Shown one piece after another: positions 7,681-17,176 of a DNA stretch of 64,000 nucleotides (the first letter of the stretch is position 1; each line of letters begins with the position of its first letter). The DNA lies in assembly GCF_024267675.1 (NCBI RefSeq), contig NZ_JALDYX010000004.1, positions 173,537 to 237,536 of the forward strand, read 5' to 3'. A program made the translations under genes and the position numbers. The notes beneath the pieces are model-generated. The model ran no database searches and was not told where the DNA came from. It saw only the letters and a program-made list of their open reading frames with translations. The stretch is from Marinobacterium sedimentorum. Lineage in GTDB: Bacteria; Pseudomonadota; Gammaproteobacteria; Pseudomonadales; Balneatricaceae.

Positions 7681-9255
7681 TCATAGACATCCATCTACAA
7701 CCATCAATAAACCTGACGCCCTCGTTACCGCCGTGTACAGCCAACGACAACCCTCCTCGGTGTCCAGCCTTAGCCCCATCGGATCTACGATCACCTGCTC
7801 CCATTCACCACCCTGGGCCTTGTGGCAGGTCATGGCATAGCCGAACTTCACCTGTAACGCGTTGTAGTAGGGGTCTGTTTGCATCAGATCCCGAAACTCG
7901 GCGCTATCCGGATCCACATAGGGATGCCGCTGCCTGAGCAGCTCAAGCAGCGCATACTGCTCGGTATCCTCAAGGTCCCGTTTGTCAGAGAACAATAAAT
8001 TCTCTAACACCAAGCACTCCACAGTATTCGAGGAGTCATGAGTGAGATTGAACAGGAGCCTCAGCTCTCTGAAACGCAACGTGACTACCTGACCACTCGG
8101 TAGACGCACCCGCTCTATCACCGCCGAGGACATCACGGTATGCACCTGCACCTGGTCACCATTACTCAGTCCTACGGCCGGGCAGTTGCGCGTCACGAGC
8201 AGCCGGTCTTCTGGTGTGACTGGAGCCCAAGAGTTGCCCCAGAGCTGCGATCGGACTCCCAGGTTATACTCGCTTGCTATCGCGTTGCTGTAGACCACGG
8301 CTACAGATGAGCACCTCTTACGGCTATTAATAGCAATCAGGCCCACGGCTGAGTGAAAATCTATGGAACGTATATCTTGGCTATTGAAGGGTATCGAAAT
8401 ACCTCCACCCGTCCCGCGAAAGATCTGGTCTCGAATTGAGTTGGCCAATGACAGAATGCCGCTTTTCTCGCCTTGGCGCATGACGGTTGTTAACTCATAC
8501 CGCCGAGTCTGAAGTCCGAACCCGTTATGGAGGTATTCTGGAGAAAGTGCAGGCGATTGTTTGCTTCCTACGGGAGGCAACTGAGCCAGATCGCCGACAA
8601 AGAGCAGCTTAATCGGACAACTCGCAACCCCCTCTCTATACAGGTGCTGGACGTACCCCACCAGGTCACTCAGCAACTTGCCGGAACCGAAGCGCATAGA
8701 AGACTGGTAGGTCGCGGTATCGCCAACCATCGATGCTTCATCAACGATCATCAGATCAAAGGGGTTACCTTGCTGCCGGATTGGGAAATCCATCTGTACA
8801 GCACTGAGCCCTTCCTCTGGGCGCGTGTCGTCGACGCTCAGGCTCGCCATGTAATAGATTGCCCCATGGAGTGTGGATACCGTGGCAGGCCCAATCGCAT
8901 TGGGTAGCATCCTATCGAGCTTGCCTTGCAGTATCTGGGCCGCACGGCCGGTCGGGGCCACCAGCATGCTGTTCATCCCCAAGCGATGAACAAGCTCAAT
9001 AATCTTGGCGACGAGTGTGGTTTTGCCTGTACCCGCGCTGCCGCAAAGGACGAACGCCTGGCTAGATGGGGTGTTGAGAAAGTGCTCTATAGCCTTCAGC
9101 GCTTCGAGCTGATCCGGGTTGAGCTGAATCTGTTTGTGCATGTGATATACGTCCGAAAAGGCCACAGCTTCCCCTAAGCTCGGGTAGCCCATATGCAGAA
9201 GCTGTGGTTGGGGTGGTTTAGAAGAACGGTGCAAGCGATTCACGGAATGCTGCAC
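7681..9255 (-). CDS. RecD/AAA_30-type DNA helicase
   Basis: A 524-residue superfamily 1B helicase resembling RecD2/TraI-type enzymes. Motif I is GSAGTGKTT at residues 72-80, motif II is DEAS at 172-175, motif III is GDLAQLPPV near 218, and the C-terminal motifs are YAMTCHKAQGGEW and LYTAVTRA close to the end. It would unwind DNA 5' to 3' using ATP in the cytoplasm. The long frame begins with GTG; ATG codons at 9192 and 9141 are alternatives, and none has a clear ribosome site. It belongs to the minus-strand run that includes the XRE, Gp2 and AlpA genes. Confidence 0.85.
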   Translation of the reverse strand: MQHSVNRLHRSSKPPQPQLLHMGYPSLGEAVAFSDVYHMHKQIQLNPDQLEALKAIEHFLNTPSSQAFVLCGSAGTGKTTLVAKIIELVHRLGMNSMLVAPTGRAAQILQGKLDRMLPNAIGPATVSTLHGAIYYMASLSVDDTRPEEGLSAVQMDFPIRQQGNPFDLMIVDEASMVGDTATYQSSMRFGSGKLLSDLVGYVQHLYREGVASCPIKLLFVGDLAQLPPVGSKQSPALSPEYLHNGFGLQTRRYELTTVMRQGEKSGILSLANSIRDQIFRGTGGGISIPFNSQDIRSIDFHSAVGLIAINSRKRCSSVAVVYSNAIASEYNLGVRSQLWGNSWAPVTPEDRLLVTRNCPAVGLSNGDQVQVHTVMSSAVIERVRLPSGQVVTLRFRELRLLFNLTHDSSNTVECLVLENLLFSDKRDLEDTEQYALLELLRQRHPYVDPDSAEFRDLMQTDPYYNALQVKFGYAMTCHKAQGGEWEQVIVDPMGLRLDTEEGCRWLYTAVTRASGLLMVVDGCL

Positions 9256-9301
9256 GGGATAGAACCGGCTCTGGATGTGAGCCGGCGATGAGCAGTCGAA
9301 G

Positions 9302-9583
9302 TCAGAGCAGGCCTGATTCGATCATGTCGATTAAATTGAAGACGCCGAAGCCAGACATGCTGTTGTCACGAGCCGTCCACTTGCCTTTGCCTGGCCAGAA
9401 GTCGATCAAGCAGCCGTTACCGGTGACTATCAGATGGATACCGTCGTTGTTGGTGCAGTACTCGATGTTTCGGCTCTCCAGCAATTGCCGGCTGGATTCA
9501 CGGTTCATGGCGCGCTTATTAATAGGCTTAGTTGGTCCTTTTGCATTCTCTTGAGAGTCGTCGATTGAGGGAAGATCTAGCAT
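9302..9583 (-). CDS. Small phage-type hypothetical protein
   Basis: A 93-residue protein. The conserved-looking core is RNIEYCTNNDGIHLIVTGNG followed by CLIDFWPGKGKW, a pattern I associate with small phage and prophage proteins of unknown function. The start at 9583 has AAAGGA about 8 bases upstream; in-frame ATGs further up lack a usable site. It lies between the helicase and the XRE regulator on the same strand. Confidence 0.6.
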   Translation of the reverse strand: MLDLPSIDDSQENAKGPTKPINKRAMNRESSRQLLESRNIEYCTNNDGIHLIVTGNGCLIDFWPGKGKWTARDNSMSGFGVFNLIDMIESGLL

Positions 9584-9668
9584 GATGAGGTCCTTTGAAA
9601 GTGTGGGAATCCCGTCCGTGGGCTGAAGTGACATACCTGTCTGTATCATTGTCATCATCCGTAGAAAT

Positions 9669-10142
9669 TTACTGCGCTGACGTACTGGCTCCTCCTGGAA
9701 ACAGTCCCTTTGCCTTGCTGTGCCTATAGATCTTAAGCGCCTGCTTTAGGTGCTCAGGCCTTTGCGCCGCCCAGTGCAGTAACGTCCGTGCAGCACCACT
9801 GGGTTGACGGCGCCCTTGCTCCCACTCACTGACAGTTCGAGGACTGATCCCCAAGCAACGGGCAAATGTTGTCTGTGTCAGCTTCAGCGATTTACGCGCC
9901 TCTATAGCCGCCAGCACCACCGGATCGGTTGTTCTGGCAACAGAATCTTCCGGTGCGGGCCAAAGACACGCATTACCCCCTGTTTTCGACGGCTGTGACG
10001 GAGTTTCGGGATTATGGGGATGGGGTTGCCAGTGGTTCTGCGGGATATGAGGCCTACATATCCCCTGCTGTAAGGCTTCAGGGTGCGCTTGTTCGTAGCG
10101 CCTCATCCAGAGTTCAGTGATGGATAGGCTATCGTCGGACAT
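9669..10142 (-). CDS. XRE-family transcriptional regulator
   Basis: A 157-residue DNA-binding protein. The C-terminal half holds a helix-turn-helix of the XRE/HigA-like type: KLTQTTFARCLGISPRTVSEWEQGRRQPSGAARTLL. The N-terminal 80 residues are proline-rich and of unknown role. The start at 10142 follows a GGAG about 7 bases upstream. The position just downstream of the Gp2 gene suggests it regulates the element's early genes. Confidence 0.8.
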   Translation of the reverse strand: MSDDSLSITELWMRRYEQAHPEALQQGICRPHIPQNHWQPHPHNPETPSQPSKTGGNACLWPAPEDSVARTTDPVVLAAIEARKSLKLTQTTFARCLGISPRTVSEWEQGRRQPSGAARTLLHWAAQRPEHLKQALKIYRHSKAKGLFPGGASTSAQ

Positions 10143-10223
10143 GATCGTTCTCCTGCTGTAAGGGGGCGTACGGCAAAGCCGCAGCCATATCATCTGCAGG
10201 AGAGCCCGACAGTCCGGACCTTG

Positions 10224-10880
10224 TTACTTGCGCGTCCCACCGAAGCTCTGGAGCCCTTGGCCAAAACACTTGGTGTCGGCCTTGCATAGATAGCTGGCAC
10301 GGAAAAACAGGGCCGGCAGCTGTGCATAGTGATCAGATCGGTTAAGGTAGTACTCAGCGTTCGCTGGGATATAAACCAGACCTGGCGCCAAATGCAGCGA
10401 GAGACCTAAAGCCGAGTACCAGGCATCTCTGATCATGTTCATGAGACTGCCAGAAACAGAGTGGTACTCCCCTAGGCTGTGAAATTGCTCACGATTGAAT
10501 AGCAGTAAGAGATGGTAATGCGGCGTACGGGAGTCCTTTAACTCCCTGGCCCAGACCATTCTGACCGCTGAGCGGCAGGCACGCTTGCCCTGTCGAGCCC
10601 GACGTTTCTGATAGCTATCCAGTCTGGAATCAAGCGCCTTCTTGAAGCGATCGATGACTTCATTACCGGATATGATGTCACCTGTCGGCCCGGCACACCT
10701 CAGGTCTACCCGTACAGCAAATACTCTCGTGAAGTCCTGTGTGGCGTTGTTGATAACGTACAGCAGACGATCCAGATACTCCTTGACCAGTGCCCCGTCG
10801 TTGTAGACAGGCCAGCCCCGATAATGGGATTCGTTCCAGAGCGTCAGATTATGATTTCCCGGTACACGTTTTTGATACAT
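10224..10880 (-). CDS. Inovirus Gp2/YagK-YfjJ family protein
   Basis: A 218-residue protein matching the inovirus Gp2-like (YagK/YfjJ C-terminal) family often found in P4-like and other integrative elements. Visible features are FAVRVDLR near residue 65 and the histidine cluster TPHYHLLLLF near residue 130, suggestive of a replication-initiator-related fold. Activity is not established. The start at 10880 has GGAG 7 bases upstream; the upstream extension to 10928 is unlikely. It lies downstream of alpA on the same strand. Confidence 0.78.
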   Translation of the reverse strand: MYQKRVPGNHNLTLWNESHYRGWPVYNDGALVKEYLDRLLYVINNATQDFTRVFAVRVDLRCAGPTGDIISGNEVIDRFKKALDSRLDSYQKRRARQGKRACRSAVRMVWARELKDSRTPHYHLLLLFNREQFHSLGEYHSVSGSLMNMIRDAWYSALGLSLHLAPGLVYIPANAEYYLNRSDHYAQLPALFFRASYLCKADTKCFGQGLQSFGGTRK

Positions 10881-11170
10881 GATGAACTCCGTTGAAGTCA
10901 GAATCCTCAGTAGCCATGCACGCACCATTACTGACCAAATGTTTAGTCAGTAAATTATGCATATAGTATGGAGACTTGGCGCACTTGAGCGCCCAGAGAG
11001 TGGGGAGGGGTTTATATTAATATACCGGAGCCATATTGACGGCAAACCTAGGCAAATAACCCCAAAAACCCCACAAATCACGGCGTTTTGATGCCCTGGC
11101 TACTCGAGGAAAAAAGAAGGTTGCAGGAAAATAAAGAAATGAGGCGACAGCCTCTTGGGTTTTGCAGGGT

Positions 11171-11365
11171 CTACCGAATATCTGGCTGGTCGCGCTCGTC
11201 TATACGCGCTTGAATCCAAGCAAGCACTTCCTCCTCCACCCAGGCAACAGAATTCGCGCCAAGACCCACGGATGCTGGGAAAGTACCCTCTTTAATTTTG
11301 CGGTAAACGCTGGATCGGCACTGAGCAGTCAGGTACAGAACTTCGGGTAAACGTAAAAGTCGCAT
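11171..11365 (-). CDS. alpA: AlpA-family excisionase/regulator
   Basis: A 64-residue MerR-like winged-helix protein: MRLLRLPEVLYLTAQCRSSVYRKIKEGTFP and WVEEEVLAWIQARI are the two halves of the AlpA signature. In cryptic prophages and P4-like elements AlpA controls integrase expression and excision, and normally sits next to the integrase gene. Here the nearest integrase is 33 kb away at 44847-46220 on the same strand. GGGAG lies about 9 bases before the start. Confidence 0.85.
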   Translation of the reverse strand: MRLLRLPEVLYLTAQCRSSVYRKIKEGTFPASVGLGANSVAWVEEEVLAWIQARIDERDQPDIR

Positions 11366-11861
11366 GAGTATTGCTCCCTAGCAGATTGACTCATGCGATA
11401 GGGCAGCCCTGTAAGAATTTACTCCGAGGGAGCTCACAGGGTCTCATCGCGGCTATTTGAGGCACTGAGATGTTGATCCAAAAGCCAACAGTGAAGGTCA
11501 ACGTGTTGGCCCACCAAGGTCATGGCATCAATGTAATCGTGCGGGAACTTGGGCTGCCACGCAGCCCCCAAACGAGCCCCTCACAGACACGGGTTACGTT
11601 CAGGAGTGGCTTGAAGCAGCTCGCTCTGGATCCCAGCTACTGTTCTGTTGCGTGCTAGGCGACAGCGCAGGCCTACGAGGGGTTCGGTTACAGCGTCCGC
11701 TACTACAGCCTCTGCCGCTCTTTGTCCCTCTGCAACAATTCACTGTTCACTGGCCGTCAATAAATGCCGGGTTCCGCTTCTTATACTGGCTTCAATCTCC
11801 TGCGAAGGCGTTACGGTCTTTACGGGGTTTTGACCTACAAGAACAAATAAAGGGGTAGTTT
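11366..11861. other. Spacer with a possible IS21-like remnant
   Basis: No intact gene is visible. A plus-strand stretch from about 11487 reads VNVLAHQGHGINVIVRELGL, which resembles the N-terminal helix-turn-helix of IS21-type IstA transposases, but the frame decays after 60 codons. This marks the boundary between the element backbone and the catabolic block. The promoter for the operon at 11862 should lie in the last 100 bases. Confidence 0.3.
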
Positions 11862-13622
11862 ATGACCGCTACAGTAGACCCGATTACGCTGGCTGTTGTC
11901 CGCGGCGCGCTTGAGACGGCGCAGCGCGAGATGACGCTGACGCTGGAGAAAACCGGGCGTTCCAGCGTCTTCAACCTGGCGCACGATTACAGCAACGCGC
12001 TGTTCGATCACTTTCCGGAGATGATTCTGCAGGGGCAGGATATCCCGATTCACCTGGGCTCGCTGATTCCGGCGATGAAGTGTGTGGCCGAGTATTTCGG
12101 AGACGACATTCAGGAAGGCGATGTGATCTACCACAACGATCCCGCCTACAAGGGCAGTCATATTCTCGACTGCTGCATGTACAAACCGGTGTTCTATCAG
12201 GGCGAGCTGGTATTTTGGAGCGTCTGCAAGGGTCACCTGACCGATATCGGTGGCCCGGTACCCGCCGGCTATAACCCGGATGCCAAAGAGATTTATGCCG
12301 AGGGCCTGCGCATTCCACCGGTCAAGCTGTGGGAGCGAGGCAAGCGGCGCGAGGATGTGATTAATCTGCTACTGACCAACATGCGTGCGCGCCGTGATCA
12401 GGAAGGCGATATCAATGCGCAGTACGGCGCCTGCCGTGTTGGCGAGCGCAACATGATCGCGCTGCTCGACAAGTACGGCGTGGATACGGTTAAGGCCTGT
12501 ATTGCCGAACTAAAGAACGCGGCCGATCAGCAGATGCGTTCCCTGGTCCGCTCGGTGCCCGATGGTGAATATCTTGGCAGCGCACTGCTTGAAGATGCCG
12601 GCCATGGCTTTGGTGAGATGGAAATCACCGCCAAGGTGACCGTGCAGGGCGATAACCTGCATATCGAGGTACAGAGCCCGCCGCAGATACCCTATTTCAT
12701 CAATTCCTACGAAGGCAACTCGATGTCCGGCGTCTACCTGGGGTTGATGATGTTTGCGCAGCTGCCGCCGCCTTACAACGAGGGTCTCTATCGCTGCGTA
12801 ACAGTGGACCTGGGCGCGAAGGGCACCCTGTGTAACGCCCAGGAACCCGCGCCCCATGTCAACTGCACCACGACACCCATGGAGACGCTGACTGATGCGG
12901 TGCGCATGGCGCTGGAAAAGGCGGCGCCCGAACGGGTCACTGCCTCCTGGGGACACGCCAGTGGTATTAATATCGCCGGCATCGATCCCCGTAGTGACGA
13001 ACAGTACGTCACCATGGTGCTGGCGTCGATTATCTCCGGTGCGGGTGCCACCCAGGTGATGGACGGCTGGCACGCCTGTGGCCCGCTGAGCTGCTTCGGT
13101 GCGCTTAGTTCCGGTGATATAGAACTGCTTGAATATGCCTACCCGATCATCATCCATCGTTATGGCCTGGTGCAGGACAGCGGCGGGGCAGGTTACCACC
13201 GGGGCGGCTCGGGCACGGCCTGGGAGGTCGAACCGATTGGTCACGAGATGACGGTGATTGCCTTCGGTGAGGGGCGACAGATTCCGACGATGGGCGCGGC
13301 TGGGGCGAAGAACGGGCTGCAGGACGAGAAACTCGGCCGGCTGGTGGTGTCCGGTAACGGCAAGGAACAGGTCTACCGGGCCAATACCATCGTCACCATC
13401 AATCCGGGCGAGCGCGTCACTAATGTTAACCCGGGCGGCGGTGGCTACGGCGATCCGTTTAGCCGCACTATCGATGCGGTGCTGGAAGATTATCGTAATG
13501 GTCTGGTATCGCTGAAAGGTGCCGAGCTTGAATACGGTGTCGCCATCCGGCCGCAGGATGGCTCTCTTGACGAGGCGCAGACCGCGCGTCTGCGTGAACA
13601 GGCCCATCGCCATTCTGCGTGA
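11862..13622 (+). CDS. Hydantoinase B/oxoprolinase family, OplB-like subunit
   Basis: A 586-residue protein of the HyuB family, the partner of HyuA in ATP-dependent cleavage of cyclic amides (N-methylhydantoin, 5-oxoproline, caprolactam, valerolactam). Typical segments are VDPITLAVVRGALETAQREM at the start, GDVIYHNDPAYKGSHILD near 87, KGHLTDIGGPVPAG near 120 and the C-terminal NVNPGGGGYGDPFSR. AGGGG lies 8 bases before the ATG. The order B then A followed by an AraC gene matches the oplBA-oplR lactam hydrolase locus of Pseudomonas putida. The lactam substrate is inferred; hydantoin-type substrates cannot be excluded. Confidence 0.85.
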   Translation: MTATVDPITLAVVRGALETAQREMTLTLEKTGRSSVFNLAHDYSNALFDHFPEMILQGQDIPIHLGSLIPAMKCVAEYFGDDIQEGDVIYHNDPAYKGSHILDCCMYKPVFYQGELVFWSVCKGHLTDIGGPVPAGYNPDAKEIYAEGLRIPPVKLWERGKRREDVINLLLTNMRARRDQEGDINAQYGACRVGERNMIALLDKYGVDTVKACIAELKNAADQQMRSLVRSVPDGEYLGSALLEDAGHGFGEMEITAKVTVQGDNLHIEVQSPPQIPYFINSYEGNSMSGVYLGLMMFAQLPPPYNEGLYRCVTVDLGAKGTLCNAQEPAPHVNCTTTPMETLTDAVRMALEKAAPERVTASWGHASGINIAGIDPRSDEQYVTMVLASIISGAGATQVMDGWHACGPLSCFGALSSGDIELLEYAYPIIIHRYGLVQDSGGAGYHRGGSGTAWEVEPIGHEMTVIAFGEGRQIPTMGAAGAKNGLQDEKLGRLVVSGNGKEQVYRANTIVTINPGERVTNVNPGGGGYGDPFSRTIDAVLEDYRNGLVSLKGAELEYGVAIRPQDGSLDEAQTARLREQAHRHSA

Positions 13623-13650
13623 TCAAACACCAACGACTGAGGATAATAAT

Positions 13651-15732
13651 ATGCGTAGTAAATATCGTCTGGGTGTGGATGCCGGTGGCACCTTTACCGA
13701 CTTCGTACTGGCTGAGAAGACTGGCGACGTGCGGGTCTTCAAGAGCCCGTCGACCCCGCACGACGGCACCATTGCCATCAAGGCGGGCCTGGCCCAGATC
13801 AGCGAGGCGCTGGGTGAGTCGGTGGAGTCGATTATTCAGCAGTGTGACCTTTGCATCAACGGCACTACTGTGGCGCTGAATGCGCTGATCGAGAAGAAGG
13901 GGGCCAAGGTCGGGCTGCTCTGTACTGCAGGTCATGAAGACAGCATCGAGATCCGCCTCGGTCACAAGGAGGAAGGCTACCGTTATGATGCCGACTTCCC
14001 ACCGGCCCATATGATAGTGCCACGCCATCTGCGCCGGCCGATTTCGGGGCGTGTTTTGGTCGATGGATCGGAGCACACACCGTTGGATGAGGCGGCAGTG
14101 CGCGAAGCGGTGCGCTATTTCAAGGAAGAGGGCGTTGAAAGCGTGGCGATCTCCTTTGTCTGGGCGGTGCGCAACCCTGATCATGAGCGCCGCGCCCGTG
14201 AGATCGTGCAGGAGATGATGCCGGGGGTGTTCGTCTGCACCGGTACCGAGGTTGATCCGCAAGTGCGTGAGTACACCCGTACCTCCACCACCGTCGTCAA
14301 CGCTTACCTGAGTCCGGTGATGCGGCGCTATGTCGAGCGTATTGACGACTATTTCCGTTCATTGGGCGTGCGTCATCCGGTGCGTTACTTCCAGTCCAAC
14401 GGCGGTCTGTCCATCGGCGAAGCGATGCAGGGGCGGGCGGTGAATGCCATCAACTCGGGGCCGGCTTCGGCGCCGCAGGCGGGGCTCTACGTCGCCAAGC
14501 CCTTTGATATCGATAATGTGATTACTGTTGATATGGGGGGCACCTCGTTCGATATCACCCTGACCAAGGGTGGGCAGACCAACCTGAACAAGAACATCGA
14601 CTTTCTGCGCTATCGCATCGGGGTGCCGATGATCCAGGTTGAGACCCTGGGTGCCGGCGGCGGCTCTATCTGCCAGGTGGACGAATACGGTATGCTGCAG
14701 GTGGGACCTGAGAGCGCAGGCGCGACGCCCGGACCTGTCTGCTATGGCAAGGGCGGCACCCGGCCGACGGTGACCGATGCCAACCTGGTACTGGGCTACC
14801 TGAACCCCGATGCCGTGCTCGGCGGCACCATCCGGCTGGATGCCGAGGCCGCCCTTGCGGCGGTGCGCAAGCATGTTGCCGAGCCGCTGGGTATCAGTGT
14901 CGAGCGGGCGGCCTACGGCATCAGCACCATCGTCAACCTCAATATGGTCAGCGGCATTCGCCGGGTCTCGATCGAGCGTGGCTATGACCCCCGAGATTTT
15001 GCCCTGGTCTGCGCCGGCGGCGCCGGTGGTATGCATATCACCGCCCTGGCCGAGGAGATCGGCAGCAATACAGTGCTGGTACCTAAGGTAGCCTCGGTGT
15101 TCTGTGCCTTCGGTCAGATCATTTCCGATGTTCGCTATAATTACATGGCTACCGAACCGATGCGTCTTGATGGCACGGCCAACTTGGATACGCTCAATAT
15201 GCGCTTCGACGATCTGGAGCAACGCGGTACCGAGCACCTGCAGGCCGATGGTTTCGCGCCTGAGGCTATTTCGGCCTCGCGCAGCGCTGAGATGCGCTAT
15301 GTCGGTCAGATTCATGAGTGCAGTGTAGATATAGCAGGGGGGGTGATTACGCCGGATAGGCTTGCGACCATCCTGGCGGATTTCCACAAGCGGCATGAGG
15401 AGTTGTATACCTATGCTGAGCCGCATAATCCGGTGGAGCTGGTCAATATTGAGACCACGCTGGTCGGGCAGGTCAGCAAACCGCCGGTACGCACACTCAC
15501 CCCCTCGGGTTGCACACTGAGCGATGCCCTGACCGAAACCCGGCCGATGTTGTTCGACGGTGAGGGCCACTGGGTTGATACACCGGTCTATGCTGGCGAG
15601 CGGCTGGATCCGGGTCTCCTGGTTGAAGGTCCCGCGGTGGTGGAAGAGCCGACGACTAATATCGTTGTGCGTCCAGGCTGGACGCTGGTGCTCGAGCCTA
15701 ACAACTGTTATCGCATCACGCGCAACGCATAG
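13651..15732 (+). CDS. Hydantoinase A family, OplA-like subunit
   Basis: A 693-residue HyuA-family protein of the actin-like ATPase fold. The phosphate-binding loop GVDAGGTFTD lies at residues 7-16, with further landmarks SNGGLSIGEA, VDMGGTSFDITL, TLGAGGGSIC and CAGGAGGMH. It would activate the ring amide with ATP while the B subunit completes ring opening. The start at 13651 has GAGGA about 9 bases upstream and lies 29 bases after the B-subunit stop, so the two form one operon. A long hairpin follows at 15748-15781. Confidence 0.87.
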   Translation: MRSKYRLGVDAGGTFTDFVLAEKTGDVRVFKSPSTPHDGTIAIKAGLAQISEALGESVESIIQQCDLCINGTTVALNALIEKKGAKVGLLCTAGHEDSIEIRLGHKEEGYRYDADFPPAHMIVPRHLRRPISGRVLVDGSEHTPLDEAAVREAVRYFKEEGVESVAISFVWAVRNPDHERRAREIVQEMMPGVFVCTGTEVDPQVREYTRTSTTVVNAYLSPVMRRYVERIDDYFRSLGVRHPVRYFQSNGGLSIGEAMQGRAVNAINSGPASAPQAGLYVAKPFDIDNVITVDMGGTSFDITLTKGGQTNLNKNIDFLRYRIGVPMIQVETLGAGGGSICQVDEYGMLQVGPESAGATPGPVCYGKGGTRPTVTDANLVLGYLNPDAVLGGTIRLDAEAALAAVRKHVAEPLGISVERAAYGISTIVNLNMVSGIRRVSIERGYDPRDFALVCAGGAGGMHITALAEEIGSNTVLVPKVASVFCAFGQIISDVRYNYMATEPMRLDGTANLDTLNMRFDDLEQRGTEHLQADGFAPEAISASRSAEMRYVGQIHECSVDIAGGVITPDRLATILADFHKRHEELYTYAEPHNPVELVNIETTLVGQVSKPPVRTLTPSGCTLSDALTETRPMLFDGEGHWVDTPVYAGERLDPGLLVEGPAVVEEPTTNIVVRPGWTLVLEPNNCYRITRNA

Positions 15733-15747
15733 GGGAGGCCCGCGCCA

Positions 15748-15781
15748 CAAGCTAACCCCGGGAGACCCCGGGGTTAGCTTG
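15748..15781 (+). terminator. 15-bp perfect hairpin after the hydrolase operon
   Basis: CAAGCTAACCCCGGG and its exact complement are separated by a 4-base loop. No T-run follows, so it may be a stabilising or partial terminator structure limiting read-through from the A subunit into the AraC gene. Confidence 0.65.
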
Positions 15782-15895
15782 TATAATGCAACTCCCGCGG
15801 TTGCCCTGGGTGGCACCGTTTAAGGATAGACAGGCGCCGCTTTGGAGCCGGCGGTATCGCAAGGAGCATAATAACTAGAATAAGAGGGTGCTCAA

Positions 15896-16852
15896 ATGCA
15901 CAAGAGTTACAATACTAGCCTGATTCCCCGTGCCGAACGGGCGGGGTACTGGCGTGAAGTGATCGACAAGACTTATTTTCCGCTCACGCTCGATTTCCGC
16001 GAGCCGGAAGCTTTTAGCGGTTCGCTGTCGTGCTGGAACGTCGAGCAGATCAGTATTTCCCGGCTGGAAACATCCGCGACCCGTTACCGGCGCAATGCCC
16101 GCAATATCAGCAAAGAAGAAGATAGCCCCTTTCTGATTACCATTCCGCAACTGCAGCCGGTCGATTTTAGCCAGGATCGTCACAAGGTGATTTGCAATCC
16201 GGGTTCTTTCATCCTGGAACGCAGCGACCTGCCCTATGAGTTTAGCTATGCCCGGGATAATCAGCTCTGGGTGCTGCGAGTGCCTGATGCCAATCTGCGC
16301 ACCCGGGTGCGGACACCGGAGCGCTTCCTCTATATGGAGTTCAGCCTGCTGCAGGGGGCCGGGGCGCTGTTTTCGGATTTCCTCGCTAGCCTGGTCAGGC
16401 AGGTACCCTACCTGGGCACTCAAGGAGCAGGCCTGGCCAGTCAGCAACTGTTGGAATTACTGGCACTGACGCTGGAGGATGATGACCGGGTCATTGCCAG
16501 CGGTGAGGCCTGCGTAAGCAATGCTCACCTGATGCGGATCGAGCATTTCGTGCGCGAGAACATCACCAATCCGGATCTGTCTCCGGAGCTGATCGCCTCG
16601 GCGTGCCAGATTTCGACACGCTACATGCACAAGCTTTTTCAGGGCTCCGGCCAGACGGTTGGCCAGTGGATTAAGGAAGTTCGACTGCAGGCAGCGATGA
16701 ACGATATCAGGAGCGGCTCGTCGAAAGTCACCCTGGCCGAGGTTGCCTATAGGTGGGGCTTCGCAGACCAGGCTCATTTCTGCCGTTCCTTCAAGTCACG
16801 CTTCGGCTGCACCGCCAGGGAAGCGCGGGAATCTGCTCGGGAGGACCTGTAG
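15896..16852 (+). CDS. AraC-family regulator (OplR-like by context)
   Basis: A 318-residue activator. The N-terminal two thirds resemble the AraC_binding_2 cupin-like sensor of FeaR-type regulators. The C-terminal 100 residues carry two helix-turn-helix motifs: PELIASACQISTRYMHKLFQ near 233 and TLAEVAYRWGFADQAHFCRSFKSRFG near 278. GAGGG precedes the start. In Pseudomonas putida an AraC regulator, OplR, adjoins oplBA and senses lactams, so this gene probably controls the upstream hydrolase and downstream permease. A terminator follows at 16898. Confidence 0.85.
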   Translation: MHKSYNTSLIPRAERAGYWREVIDKTYFPLTLDFREPEAFSGSLSCWNVEQISISRLETSATRYRRNARNISKEEDSPFLITIPQLQPVDFSQDRHKVICNPGSFILERSDLPYEFSYARDNQLWVLRVPDANLRTRVRTPERFLYMEFSLLQGAGALFSDFLASLVRQVPYLGTQGAGLASQQLLELLALTLEDDDRVIASGEACVSNAHLMRIEHFVRENITNPDLSPELIASACQISTRYMHKLFQGSGQTVGQWIKEVRLQAAMNDIRSGSSKVTLAEVAYRWGFADQAHFCRSFKSRFGCTAREARESAREDL

Positions 16853-16897
16853 AACTGGAAAATAGTTGAGCATGGAGCAGCGTCTTATTTTTACCCG

Positions 16898-16919
16898 CCG
16901 GACTTTGTCCGGTTTTTTT
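16898..16919 (+). terminator. Rho-independent terminator after the AraC gene
   Basis: CCGGAC, TTT loop, GTCCGG, then seven T. It is a standard intrinsic terminator 45 bases past the stop codon. Confidence 0.85.
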
Positions 16920-17176
16920 GTGAGCTAGAGATGGGTTTCGCAAGACTCAACCCATCCTCGGTGTGCGGATCGCGACCAAATGTAGGTTAACGGCGCTGGC
17001 AGGCTGCATTTATATACAGCCGATGACCGGGCGCCGCGTAACCCAACAGGGATTCCCATGGAGCAGTTATTCACCGGTACCGCCGCGTGCAATAGATCGT
17101 GCGCTTTCGGTCAATTAACGATTTTCTATCTCTTGTACTTTTGGAGGGTCTTAATCCAACAATAAAGAGAGACATC
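16920..17176. other. Leader region of the first NCS1 permease gene
   Basis: There is no gene here. The open frame from 17099 is an N-terminal over-extension of the permease. A promoter is expected between the terminator at 16898-16919 and the start at 17177, but I cannot place it with confidence. Confidence 0.4.
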